The notes under the pieces: generated by a model | Told to the model about the DNA's origin: nothing | Database searches by the model: none | What the model saw: the letters and a program-made list of their open reading frames with translations, nothing else | Program-made: the position numbers and the translations under genes | In this document: positions 52,040-61,415 of the stretch, one piece after another | Position numbering within the stretch: the first letter of the stretch is position 1 | How the letters are laid out: every line of letters begins with the position of its first letter | Source of the DNA: Bradyrhizobium icense | GTDB lineage: Bacteria; Pseudomonadota; Alphaproteobacteria; Rhizobiales; Xanthobacteraceae | Reading direction: 5' to 3' | Assembly: GCF_001693385.1 (NCBI RefSeq) | Contig: NZ_CP016428.1 | Coordinates: 1,798,001-1,862,000, forward strand | Length of the DNA: 64,000 nt

Positions 52040-52790
52040 TCAGGCTCCATAGACAAGCGAATCCCCGCCGACCGTGACCAGCCGGGCCTGCACGGCCGGG
52101 TCGATGAGCCGCAATTTCCCTGATGCGCGAAGCCGGCATGAGGCTGAACGCTGTCGAGAGCGCATCCGCTTCCGTGGCCGTCGGCGCAATGACGCTGACC
52201 GAGCGGTACAAGGCGGGACTGCGTCCCGTCGCGGGATCGAACAGGTGCGTGAACCGGCCGGCGGAATCGAACCGGAAACCGGCCCCGGCGGTGGTGGCGA
52301 CAGCGCGATCAACAAGATCGACAGTTTCCGTGACCGCGCCGGGCCCGTCCGGATCGGCAAGGCCGACGCGCCATGGCGTGCCATCGGGCCTTGCGCCGAT
52401 GGCTCGTATCTCGCCCATGTTGACGAGCGTCGTCGATAGCCCGGCCTTCCGCAGCGTGTCCACCACGCGATCGGTCGCATACCCTTGTGCGATGCCGTTG
52501 AGGGTAATGCCGGCGTTGTGCCTAGTAGAGCGACGCGTTTGCGTTCACGAGCAGGCCATCGCGACCCACCTTCGCCAGCGCTTCAGTGAGCCTTTCCTGA
52601 GGTGGCCCCTCCGGATCAGGCCGGTCCGACGAGAAATGCCCAGCATAAAGCTGCCATAGGCGTTGCACGGTCGGATCGAACGCCCCATCGGTCAGATCGG
52701 AAAAGAACAGCGCGGCATTAAGCAGGGATACCATGTCGGCGTCGGGGGCAGCTAGAATCGGCGATCCCTTCAATGCGTTCGCAGGTTCGC
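52040..52790 (-). pseudogene. nosX: nosX (ApbE-like FMN transferase) remnant
   Basis: Reads SPILAAPDADMVSLLNAALF and FFSDLTDGAFDPTVQRLWQL, then after a frameshift near 52510 ITLNGIAQGYATDRVVDTLR, TTLVNMGEIRAIGARPDGTP and FDPATGRSPALYRSVSVIAP. After another shift near 52105 it ends QARLVTVGGDSLVYGA at 52040. This is an ApbE-type flavin transferase, which in nos operons flavinylates NosR. The first ~100 residues are gone, joined to the end of nosL. Confidence 0.75.
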
Positions 52791-53318
52791 GCTGTCGTTT
52801 TCCGTGTGCTCGCCGGGGGCGTCGCTACCCAGCACGTATGCGCTGGGAATCTGCGCGAACGTGACAACTTTTCCGCCGTTGGTGGCGGCAAAGGCATCGG
52901 CGGCGTCACGATTGCCAAATGGGACGGCCTCGGCAGTTCCCATGCCGACCGGCCTACGGCTCTCGATCACAAAAAACGCCTTGCATGCGTCGATCCAATT
53001 TGTCGCTCCCGGCTCATCCCAGCTTGGCGCTTGCGCCATGTCTGACACGTAGGTCGCCCGAATGTCGCGAGGTTGGTGGGGCATCAGCGTGAATGCCACC
53101 GTGTCGCGCACGGAAGTGAACCAGAACGGGTCGATCCTGCCTGCGGTGATGATCTGGCCTTTTGGTCCGGGATGTTCGAGCAAGTTCATGCCACAGAACA
53201 CGCCCATTGCGTCGCTCGTGAGCGCGACCGGCGGTGGGGCGACCGATTTGGACGCGTCTTGATTACAGCCTGTCAGGAGAATAGCGGCTAGAACGGCAGC
53301 GAGGAATCGCAGGGTCAT
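52770..53318 (-). CDS. nosL: NosL copper chaperone lipoprotein
   Basis: 182 residues from ATG 53318, overlapping the nosY stop as ATGA, with GGAGGG upstream. Lipoprotein signal LAAVLAAILLTGC, then the copper-binding FCGMNLLEHPGPKGQI, HPGPKG and SDMAQAPSWDEPGATNWIDA, TGKVVTF-like region GGKVVTFAQIPSAYVLG. NosL delivers copper for nitrous oxide reductase NosZ. The last residues (SANLRTH) are probably altered by the deletion that removed the nosX start. No nosZ in this window. Confidence 0.85.
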   Translation of the reverse strand: MTLRFLAAVLAAILLTGCNQDASKSVAPPPVALTSDAMGVFCGMNLLEHPGPKGQIITAGRIDPFWFTSVRDTVAFTLMPHQPRDIRATYVSDMAQAPSWDEPGATNWIDACKAFFVIESRRPVGMGTAEAVPFGNRDAADAFAATNGGKVVTFAQIPSAYVLGSDAPGEHTENDSANLRTH

Positions 53319-53615
53319 AGCTCCCTCCGCACAAAGAATGCGGTCGCAAGCCCAAGCGGCGCCAGGATCCAGGCGATCAGTCCGAGCATCAATGCGCCGA
53401 TGCTTGTTGTCGCGGTGCCGGCGAGCCCTGTCATGCCGGAAAATTGGCTCACGTTGAATCCGGTGAGATTTGTCATCCGGTAGAGGTCGGTCGGATTGAG
53501 AAACAGCAGGGCTTTCAAAACCGGCGCCGAGACGACACGTCCCTGATCGACGACCAGCACGCCGAGCAGCGCCATGTCGAACACCAGCACCATCAATAGC
53601 CAGTGCGGCGCCGCT
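53315..53615 (-). pseudogene. nosY: nosY permease, C-terminal fragment
   Basis: About 95 codons of membrane protein: MVLVFDMALLGVLVVDQGRV, ALLFLNPTDLYRMTNLTGFN and a final helix to FFVRREL, as in NosY (permease partner of NosF and NosD). The 5' end stops near 53615, where unrelated sequence begins. The order nosY-nosL-nosX is the standard operon order. Confidence 0.75.
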
Positions 53616-53669
53616 CATGATTGTGTGGGAGCAGCCATCTTCCATCCCGTCATCGCACATTACGGCTCG

Positions 53670-54152
53670 TTACTTGAATGTCATATCGAGGCATCGGGCG
53701 ACTTCGCCGCCCGGTCCTGCGGCGATCGTGATGCAGCCGCGCACTTTTTGATGCGTCGTATCTGCAGCCCAAGCCGAAAAGCCGCCATGTCCGAAAAATG
53801 AGTTGGTGCTTGGAGGCGCAGTTTCGGCGAATCCGAGATCATAGCTGGAATCGGATTGGAAAACTCGCATCTTGCGCGCGCAGTAACCGTCTGTCTGCAC
53901 CGTTATTACTTCCTTCGCATCCCGCACCACGGCAAGCGAGACGTCGCACCGGAAGTACTTGGAAGTGTTCGTGTTGAAGAGATAAGCGTAGGAGCTGCAC
54001 GACGAAATTCTGAGTTTGCCCCGCTTGAGATCACGGCTGCAGGAAATGTTCTCACAGTTGCTGAGCTTGAACGCTCCCTCCGCCGTTGCAGCGTCGAGGA
54101 GCGGCAGAACCAGGAGCGCTCCGAAGGCAGTTCTCTTCGCGACATTGTTCAT
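53670..54152 (-). CDS. Exported cysteine-rich protein of unknown function
   Basis: 160 residues from ATG 54152 with GGGAGAG upstream. Signal peptide (KRTAFGALLVLPLLDAATAE) then a mature part with at least seven cysteines: NCENISC, SSCSSYAY, FRCDV, GYCARK, GCITI, ARCLDM. Beta-rich sequence with likely disulfides, probably periplasmic or secreted. I do not recognise the family. No partner genes are evident. Confidence 0.7.
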   Translation of the reverse strand: MNNVAKRTAFGALLVLPLLDAATAEGAFKLSNCENISCSRDLKRGKLRISSCSSYAYLFNTNTSKYFRCDVSLAVVRDAKEVITVQTDGYCARKMRVFQSDSSYDLGFAETAPPSTNSFFGHGGFSAWAADTTHQKVRGCITIAAGPGGEVARCLDMTFK

Positions 54153-54462
54153 TCTGCTCTCCCTCTCATGTCGCTGCTCCGGGATGTTGCGGGCAAAAGC
54201 ATATTGTCTCAATGCGCTTTGGTACAGGAGATGGTTGCGGAATTGGCGCGTGCGGGATGCGCAGATTTGGTACGCTATCGCTCCGAACTTCGCCGGCAGG
54301 AAATTTCGGCAGAAGACGGGGAGAAAGTCACGAATTTGTTGGAACGCATGTGCGCGTGGCCCGCTTTTTGCGGGCGTCGTTGGGCCGAAAGGCTGCACTG
54401 CTTCGGCAAGACCAGAGTCTGTCTGAGTGTCCACGAGACTATCGCGAGATTGGAAGGGGCAA

Positions 54463-54905
54463 TTAGTTGGAGCGTCTCTCTCCAGGGATCGTGGCTTTCC
54501 CGCCGAGCGTCTCGCGGATCCACAGTTTCTGCACCAGCACCATGATGACGACCGTAAGGGGTGCTGCAAGAATGACGCCTAGCGCGCCGAAAGCAGAGAT
54601 CCCAAGAAAAATGAGAGCCGCCGGTTATCTCCATTGCACGCTTCTGAACGATCGGAGTGATGAAGTTGCCCTCGAGCTGTTGAATGACGAGAACGGCGCC
54701 CACAGTCCACAGCACGACGTGAAGATCTAAGACCACTGGCACGGCTCCGATAATCGGGCCGATCAAAGGGATGAAGTTCGTCGCGCCTGCAATTGCTCGA
54801 AGACCTACGGGCGAAGGCAATCCAATTACCCAGAAGGACAAGCTCGCACAGCAGACCGACCAGCGTCATGGAATCAGCTGTGCCCGATTTCTCCCGCGTC
54901 GCAGG
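54463..54905 (-). pseudogene. AI-2E family (PerM) transporter, C-terminal remnant
   Basis: Reads WVIGLPSPVGLRAIAGATNF, IPLIGPIIGAVPVVLDL and VIQQLEGNFITPIVQKRAME, the typical AI-2E/PerM C-terminal half. After a frameshift near 54630 it continues LIFLGISAFGALGVILAAPL and VVIMVLVQKLWIRETLGGK, ending at 54463. The N-terminal half is missing beyond about 54905. Confidence 0.72.
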
Positions 54906-55169
54906 CACCCGTGAGGGTCTGATCCGCATCGACGATGTGCTGCCACGCCTTGAACTCGTTGGTAATTGTCCGGGGGAGGTTTGTTCCTCAGCGGAACAGC
55001 AAGCGATGGACGCGTCCAACGGGTGCGTCATTCCCGGCGATATCGATCGGCGCAGGGAACTGGTGAGCGCACGATCATTACCGTCGCGAAAATCGTGGTC
55101 TCGAATCGAACCATCGAGAGTACAGCGCTGTTAACCGTCTACTCACGCGCGCCGGTAAGAGACACGCAA

Positions 55170-55847
55170 ATGTTGCGATCATTCTGCGCTATGGGCCTGG
55201 TTCTCCTGTTGGTGGGATGCGACTTCCCCCGAGATTCCAATGGAGCACTGTCGCGCGTTCGCCGCGAAAGTGTTTTGCGTGCAGGCTACTGCGAGCGGCC
55301 GCCTTGGGTCGAGAACAAGAACGGCAACCCTGAAGGGATCGAGCCCCAGTTGATCGAGAGGTTCGCATCCCGCCTTGGTGCCAGGGTGGAGTGGGTTGCG
55401 GGATCGGAATCGTCGCTGATCGAAGCGCTGCGGAGCGGACAGGTTGACGTTCTGATTGGCGGTTTTCTTCGCGATACCAACTGGGCATCACGAGCTGCCG
55501 TCAGTCACGTCTACAGAGAGGCGAAGGTCGTCGTTGTCTTTCCTACTGCAGATTCCGTCCGAGCGCTGACTGATCTTGAGGGCGCTGTCATTGCGTATCG
55601 CCCTGCGCGGCCGGATTTTGCAGCATTGATCGCGAGCCACGAAGCGCGGCCCGAGGCGCGCAACGATCGGTGGGGGCAGATCGCTGTCGCCTATGAGTTC
55701 GAGCTCAGCGAAGATGTCCATCGTTCCCGGCCGCTGAAAACCGAGAAGCACGTCATTCTCGTGACGTCGGGAGAGAACGGACTTCTGTACACCCTGGATC
55801 ACTTTCTGATGCAGCCGGGACAGCTTGCAGGCACAAACAAGCCATGA
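55170..55847 (+). CDS. Periplasmic solute-binding lipoprotein
   Basis: 225 residues from ATG 55170. Lipoprotein signal MGLVLLLVGC; then a family 3 binding-protein start VLRAGYCERPPWVENKNGNP, EGIEPQLIERFASRLGARVE, and SGQVDVLIGGFLRDTNWASR. Lacks an ABC permease neighbour. Its stop overlaps the start of the CDF transporter (ATGA), so the two are translated together. It may sense or trap a ligand related to the transporter; unusual pairing. Confidence 0.8.
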   Translation: MLRSFCAMGLVLLLVGCDFPRDSNGALSRVRRESVLRAGYCERPPWVENKNGNPEGIEPQLIERFASRLGARVEWVAGSESSLIEALRSGQVDVLIGGFLRDTNWASRAAVSHVYREAKVVVVFPTADSVRALTDLEGAVIAYRPARPDFAALIASHEARPEARNDRWGQIAVAYEFELSEDVHRSRPLKTEKHVILVTSGENGLLYTLDHFLMQPGQLAGTNKP

Positions 55848-56824
55848 AGCGGGTACGTCTCATCGAGTTTCCGGAAGAGGAGGAAGCGGCGTTCGCAAAG
55901 GCGCGCCGGCTCGAGTGGGTTTCGATTGCGTATCTGACAAGTGCAGCGGTGCTCTTGTTCCTGGTAATGGGCTCGTCGCAGGCGATGCGAACCAGTTGGC
56001 TCGAAGACATGATCAGTATGGTGCCACCCATGGCGTTCCTGATCTCCTCCAGATTTGCTACCCGCGCAGCCACAAAGTCGTGCCCGTATGGAATGCATGC
56101 AAGCGTCTCGATAGGATACGTCACTGCCTCTCTCGCAATCTTTGCGATGGGCGCATTTCTTCTGATCGAGGCCACCCTGAAGCTAATTCACCAGGACCGT
56201 GCGACAATCGGCGGCTTTGATTTGTTCGGCACGACAATATGGGCAGGCTGGCCGATGCTCTTTGCCCTGGCCTATACGGGGATCCCGTCGTTCTTTCTCG
56301 GTCGAGCGAAGAAGAAGTTGGCTCCCGTGATCCACGATAAGGTGCTTTATGCGGACGCGGAAATGAATCGCGCCGACTGGATGGCCGAATCGGCTGCCGC
56401 CGTTGGCGTTCTCGGGGCAGGCTTTGGCTATTGGTGGACCGATCCGGTTGCGGCGGGACTCGTGTCGCTCGACATCGTTCGCGATGGCCTCAACAACCTG
56501 CGCGCAGCAGTCAATGACCTGATTGATGAGACGCCCCGGCGGACCACCGATCGGAGCCAACTGGAAACGTTACCTGAGGAGGTGGCTGGCGAACTGGAGA
56601 AACTGCCCTGGATTGAACGAGCAGACGTCCGTATGCGCGAAGAGGGGCATGTGTTCTTTGGTGAAGCCTTCGTCGTTCCGATCACCACCGAGAACATCGT
56701 GCGAGATATCGCCGACGCCGTGCGCAAGGCGAGGGCGCTCAATTGGCGGGTTCATGACCTGACGATCATGCCGGTCGAGGCATCGGAGCTGCAGGACGAT
56801 GACGACGATCGCAAGGAGCGTTAG
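55844..56824 (+). CDS. CDF-family cation efflux transporter
   Basis: 326 residues. Six membrane helices with the cation diffusion facilitator pattern: EDMISMVPPMAFLISSRFAT, YGMHASVSIGYVTASLAIFA, ADAEMNRADWMAESAAAVGV, WTDPVAAGLVSLDIVRDGLN, and a cytoplasmic C-terminal domain (VAGELEKLPWIERADVRMRE). Metal site residues differ from the usual His/Asp pattern (NRADWMAE in helix 5), so the substrate may not be zinc. Efflux from cytoplasm to periplasm. Coupled to the binding protein upstream by a four-base overlap. Confidence 0.83.
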   Translation: MKRVRLIEFPEEEEAAFAKARRLEWVSIAYLTSAAVLLFLVMGSSQAMRTSWLEDMISMVPPMAFLISSRFATRAATKSCPYGMHASVSIGYVTASLAIFAMGAFLLIEATLKLIHQDRATIGGFDLFGTTIWAGWPMLFALAYTGIPSFFLGRAKKKLAPVIHDKVLYADAEMNRADWMAESAAAVGVLGAGFGYWWTDPVAAGLVSLDIVRDGLNNLRAAVNDLIDETPRRTTDRSQLETLPEEVAGELEKLPWIERADVRMREEGHVFFGEAFVVPITTENIVRDIADAVRKARALNWRVHDLTIMPVEASELQDDDDDRKER

Positions 56825-57804
56825 CTGCCGGGCGCCTTGAATCCCGCAGCGCAAACCCGCTTCAGCGTGGCGAGGGTCGCCGCCGCCACGCAGTTTCGGC
56901 GACTGCATTTATCGGAAGGCTGAGACGGGAGCGCGATCTCCTGAGATCCGTTTGGGCCCGGTGTATCGCTCTCTGCTGCCGCGCGTTCTACTGGTCTGGG
57001 GCGGCTCGCCGGCGGTTCGATTGGTACACCGCTTGTTGGAACAGTCATCACCGTAATCACCGTAATCGCCCTAGATTGGCTGCGCTCGTCAACCGTCGAG
57101 CCGCCGCAAGTTCGACGATCAGCTCTGCGAGATCGATCAGGTTATGACCCAACGACTCCCGGCTCGGTGGACGGCGGCGCCGCCGTGGTGCACAATCAAT
57201 CCGAATGGAGCGCGTCGAGGTAGCACAATCCGCGTCAAACGGACGCCTCGGACAGTTGTCGAGGAACAAGATCGTGCCGGTTACCTTTAACGCAAGACTT
57301 GTCCTCGTCGGCTTCATCTTCGGCATTCCAGCAGCTCGGCTTTGATGCTCAGTGTCGGCCGGAACGGGACCAAATATCGGCGGGACTCCGAAGGATGGCA
57401 GCTTCAGCACGGAAATACAGGAAGGGAGCCAACGGCCGGCGAACGACGATCTATAACCCTCGGCCGCGTCCCAAGCCGCCCTTGCGCAGAAAGAAAAAGG
57501 TTCGCCGGAAACTGAAGTGAGGCTCCCTCCGATCCATCGCTCGATCTGGTTCGTTGAATAGATGCCACAAGGGATACGAATTTGCTCATCATGGCTTGGC
57601 CTGTTCTCTTGACACGGTCCGCTATCGTACGGGTGAGCCCAATACGGATGTGCCGGCTTCAGCAATAGAAGAGCTGGCGTACTGGACTAGTCCGGTCGGC
57701 CGCTTGAGCGGCTTTTCATTAACAATCGGCAAGCCGTACCCAGTCGAACAAATAGCAGCGAACGACGTTTTCAAACAGCGGGACTACGCCGGCCGGAGAA
57801 CGTC
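56825..57804. other. Long intergenic region
   Basis: Open frames exist at 56821-57060 (-), 57057-57665 (-) and 57299-57520 (+). The last ends in a very basic stretch (PLRRKKKVRRKLK). None is recognised and composition is not convincing. Confidence 0.4.
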
Positions 57805-59018
57805 ATGTTCGATCGCAGTCTCACCCTGTTCAGATTGTTTGGCTTTCGCGTCGGAGTAGATGTCAGTTGGCTGCTGCTGGCTGTGCTTATCGTTTGGACA
57901 TTGTCGGTCGGATACTTCCCCCAGTCGTCTCCTGGCCTTGAGCCTGCCACCTATTGGGCGATGGGTGTTGCCGGGCTGCTCGGGCTAGCCGTCTCGATCG
58001 TGCTTCATGAGCTTGCGCATGCAGTTGTGGCACGTCAATACGACATGCCAATCCGCGGCATCACCCTTTTCGTTTTTGGCGGCGTGGCCGAGATGGAGGA
58101 CGAGCCGACAAGCGCCAAGGGCGAGTTCTTGATGGCGATTGCCGGTCCCATCATGAGCCTTGGGCTGGCAATCACTTTCTACTTGCTTGTGCTGCTGATT
58201 CCGGGAGGCGTAAGCCTTGTCGAGGGTGAGATGGCGTTGTCGGCCCAAGCAGTGGTCCTGCTCTATCTCGCCGGCATCAATTGCATCCTGGCCGTATTCA
58301 ATATGGTGCCAGCCTTTCCACTCGACGGCGGGCGCATGCTGCGGGCGGCGCTCTGGGCATGGAAGAATGACATCCTGTGGGCAACGCGAATCGCGGCACG
58401 AGCAGGTTGGGCGTTCGGATTTCTCCTCATGGCCTCGGGCTTGTTTGCGTTTGTGACTGGACGCGTTATCGGCGGCATCTGGTGGTTCATACTTGGACTG
58501 TTTGTTCAAATGGCCGCTAGTTCACACCTCGAGCATCAGGTGCGTCGATCGATCCTCGCGGGGATCCCCGTTTCCGCTGTGATGCGCCGCGATCCGATTT
58601 CCGTGGCGCCAGCTCTCACGATTGATCGGTTGCTCAATGAGTATTTTTTGCGGCACTACTTCAAGGACCCGTCGTCGATGACGGGCGCCTCGTCGGTTGC
58701 GTCTCGCTGGATGCATTGCGCGACAAAGCAGGTCCCACGCTCGCGCGGCAGCAGGTCTCGGACGTCATGTATGCATGCGGCGAGCACAACACTATCTCGG
58801 CGGAAGCCGACGCGAGCCGGGCCCTCCACAAGATGCAGCGCGGAAGGAGGGGACACCTGCTGGTCTCGCGCGATGGACAGCTGGTCGGTGTGCTCTCGCT
58901 GCGCGACCTGCTGAGCTACCTCGGCATCCGTCAGGAGTTCGAGCAACTGACTTCGAGAGACGGTCGCGCTGGCGCCAATGTTGCCAGGCGCGTTCCGTCT
59001 GCCAGCCGGAACTCATAG
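57805..59018 (+). pseudogene. M50 (site-2 type) protease with CBS domains, frameshifted in first CBS
   Basis: ATG 57805. Six-helix M50 core: HELAH zinc site at residues 68-72, FGGVAEMEDEPTSAKGEFLM, second zinc motif in MVPAFPLDGGRMLRA with Asp174. Then CBS: VSAVMRRDPISVAPALTIDR. Near 58665 bases are lost; the continuation VVDDGRLVGCVSLDALRDK and VSDVMYACGEHNTISAEADA, GHLLVSRDGQLVGVLSLRDL runs in another frame to 59018. Intramembrane proteolysis with CBS regulation; the protease itself is complete but its CBS pair is disrupted. Confidence 0.82.
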
Positions 59019-59108
59019 CCGCGAAGGCGCGCCTTGGATTTCGATCGTCCGAGCCTACAAGGAAAGCAGTGGCGACCGGTTCACCGGCCACGAAGACGAT
59101 CGAGTCTT

Positions 59109-59240
59109 TCCAACCAGCTGCGGCGTTTTCGCGCGGGTAAGCGGGGCGGCCGCCTGACGGAAGTCATGTCGACAACGGCGCGCGGTCTGACCGATGACGA
59201 TATCGAGGCCGTCGCAATGTACCATAGCGTACTCAGATGA
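59109..59240 (+). pseudogene. Cytochrome c C-terminal fragment
   Basis: NQLRRFRAGKRGG then MSTTARGLTDDDIEAVAMYH resembles the C-terminal helix region of c-type cytochromes (Q...FR.GKR......M...A..L.D.DI.A...Y). No CxxCH precedes it. Likely truncated by deletion. Confidence 0.5.
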
Positions 59241-59427
59241 TCTCTTTGTCCGGCAGGAAGCTGCTCAGCCCATGACTACACGAGCCAACCTTCGGGAGAT
59301 GCGGGCGACCGAATAGCTTGTGCTGTCATTCAGAAATGAGCGTCGACAGCGTATGGAAAGAACGCCTCTGTCCGCACAACCCGCGAACCGACTTAGATTT
59401 AGCCTGAAGATCGGTAGCGTGTGGTTG

Positions 59428-60768
59428 CTAGCTCGGGCCGAAGAATAGATTCGGAAAATACAAAGCGATCTCGGGAAGCATGATCACGATCAGCACGCCG
59501 ACAAAGGTCACGAGCACGTACGGAATGACCGACCAATAGATGTCGCTCATCGTGACGTCGGGTGGTGCCACCGACTTCAAGTAGAACAGGTTAAAGCCGA
59601 AGGGTGGCGTCATGTAGCCGATTTCCATCATGATGATGAAGATCACTCCAAACCAGATCGGGTCCCAACCGTTTGCCTGTACAACCGGCAAAAAGACCGG
59701 CAGCGTGATCAGCATGATGCCGACAGGATCGAGCACCATGCCTAGGATCAGAAGTAGCAGAAGCATGAATGCGAGCGCGCCCCACTGGCCACCAGGAATC
59801 AGCGACATCATATGGTTCATCAGATCGTTGGCGCCCAGCGTGGTATAGGCGGTCGAAAACGCATGCGCGGCGAACAGGATCCACATGATCAGCGCGGTTA
59901 ACCTGAGCGTCTGCATCGCGGCATCGGCCAGGACTGCGACGGAGAGCCGGCGATGAACCGCTGATGCGATCAGAGCGCCAAACACGCCGAGCGCGGCGGC
60001 CTCAGTCGGCGTGGCGAAGCCTCCGAAGATCGCGCCGAGTACCAGGAAAACGATGAGCAGCGGCAACAGCACCGCCTTTAATGAACTGAGTTTCAGCGTC
60101 CAGTCGCCGCGTTCGTCTACCGGTAGCGCCGGTGCGAGCGAGGGCTGCAGCCACGCGCGCACGCCGATATAGATCGACACGAGAACAAAAAGCAGGATCC
60201 CTGGACCAATGCCCGAAGCAAACAGCCGGCCGACCGAAACCTCGGTCAGCAGGGCATAGAGCACCATAAGGATCGAAGGCGGAATGAGAATTCCCCAACC
60301 CCCGCCGCAGTTAATCGCACCGACTGCGAGCCGCTTGTCATAACCGCGCTCCAGCATGCGCGGCAGTGCGATAGTGCCCATGGTCACGACGGCGGCGCCA
60401 CTAATCCCGCTCATCGCCGCAAATATCGCGCAGATCGCAACGGTGCCGATCGCCAGTCCGCCGCGGATGGCGCCGAACCAGACGTGCATCATCCGGTACA
60501 AGTCATGCGCGACGCCCGATTTCTCAAGCAGCATCGCCATGTACACGTACATCGGTATTGCGATCAGTGTGAAACTCATCATTGAGTCCCAGAACTTGGA
60601 GGCGACGATGTAGAAGCCGACCGGGCCCATCGTAAAGTACAGGAAGATGACCGAGATACCGCCGAGCGTGAACACAAGCGGCGTACCGAGGAAAAGGAAG
60701 AGCAGCAGTGAGCCGAAGAAAAGGAGTGTGAGAAGTTCGACTGACACGAGCAGTGTTCCAGGGGTCAA
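59428..60768 (-). CDS. TRAP transporter large permease (DctM type)
   Basis: 446 residues, about 12 membrane helices: FLFLGTPLVFTLGGISVIFL, SFTLIAIPMYVYMAMLLEKS, FAAMSGISGAAVVTMGTIAL, GAINCGGGWGILIPPSILMV, IFGGFATPTEAAALGVFGAL, LDPVGIMLITLPVFLPVVQA, GYMTPPFGFNLFYLKSVAPP. The DctM subunit couples sodium gradient to uptake of a solute delivered by DctP. Its start overlaps the DctQ stop (ATGA). Complete operon dctP-dctQ-dctM on the minus strand. Intact. Confidence 0.92.
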   Translation of the reverse strand: MTPGTLLVSVELLTLLFFGSLLLFLFLGTPLVFTLGGISVIFLYFTMGPVGFYIVASKFWDSMMSFTLIAIPMYVYMAMLLEKSGVAHDLYRMMHVWFGAIRGGLAIGTVAICAIFAAMSGISGAAVVTMGTIALPRMLERGYDKRLAVGAINCGGGWGILIPPSILMVLYALLTEVSVGRLFASGIGPGILLFVLVSIYIGVRAWLQPSLAPALPVDERGDWTLKLSSLKAVLLPLLIVFLVLGAIFGGFATPTEAAALGVFGALIASAVHRRLSVAVLADAAMQTLRLTALIMWILFAAHAFSTAYTTLGANDLMNHMMSLIPGGQWGALAFMLLLLLILGMVLDPVGIMLITLPVFLPVVQANGWDPIWFGVIFIIMMEIGYMTPPFGFNLFYLKSVAPPDVTMSDIYWSVIPYVLVTFVGVLIVIMLPEIALYFPNLFFGPS

Positions 60769-61322
60769 TGAGAGGATTGGTCGTCGGCTTGTTTGCCGAA
60801 AATTTCGGGATCGTTGTCCAGCCCGTTAATGGTACGGATATCCGAGACGAGGCGGACGAGCCCCTGCAGCAGCAATAAAACGCCGGCGATCGGAATGGCC
60901 AGCTTGACAGGCCAGATATGCGGGTTCCAGATGCTGTAAGAGGTCTCGAGACTCGCCGCTGACTCCCACGCCATGTCGGCGGCCTGCCAGATCAGGACTC
61001 CGAGGAAGAGGAAGAACAGAAACGAGGTCGCCAAATCTATCTTTGCCTTCTGAACGCGGCTGAGCTTTCCGTAGACTATGTCGACATTGACATGGGCGCG
61101 TTCGATCAGCAGATAGCCGCCGGCGATGACCGCATAGACGCCGAAGATCAGCTGCGCGAGCTCGGCGGTCCAGATTGCTGCGCTTCCGACCACGTAGCGC
61201 GTGATGACTTCGGCCAGAAGCAGCAGGAACATCGGTGCAATCAACGAGGCGGTCAGCCAGGCCACCCACACGTTAACAAGTGTGATTGCCCGTGCGATCT
61301 TCAGCATGCTGTTACCTGACAT
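60765..61322 (-). CDS. TRAP transporter small permease (DctQ type)
   Basis: 185 residues (ATG 61322, MSGNSMLKIARAI, or ATG 61307). Four membrane helices: VNVWVAWLTASLIAPMFLLL, ELAQLIFGVYAVIAGGYLLI, IDLATSFLFFLFLGVLIWQA, LAIPIAGVLLLLQGLVRLVS. The DctQ pattern W....L.F.V..A....ERAHVNVDIV is present. Pairs with DctM. Stop and DctM start overlap by four bases. Confidence 0.88.
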   Translation of the reverse strand: MSGNSMLKIARAITLVNVWVAWLTASLIAPMFLLLLAEVITRYVVGSAAIWTAELAQLIFGVYAVIAGGYLLIERAHVNVDIVYGKLSRVQKAKIDLATSFLFFLFLGVLIWQAADMAWESAASLETSYSIWNPHIWPVKLAIPIAGVLLLLQGLVRLVSDIRTINGLDNDPEIFGKQADDQSSH

Positions 61323-61415
61323 TGTCCGGCAGCCGCAAAACGGCGGCACGCGCGGGTACACTTCCGCCACAACTGCGGAAATTGAATCTTCCCAAGCTTC
61401 GGCCGGTACCTTGGC

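Noticed and set aside
56821..57060. 79-codon frame on the minus strand after the CDF gene
   Set aside because: Proline-rich, no ribosome site or homologue recognised, overlaps the CDF stop codon.
57299..57520. 73-codon basic frame
   Set aside because: Unusual basic tail is interesting, but no family match, weak start signal and no conserved neighbours.
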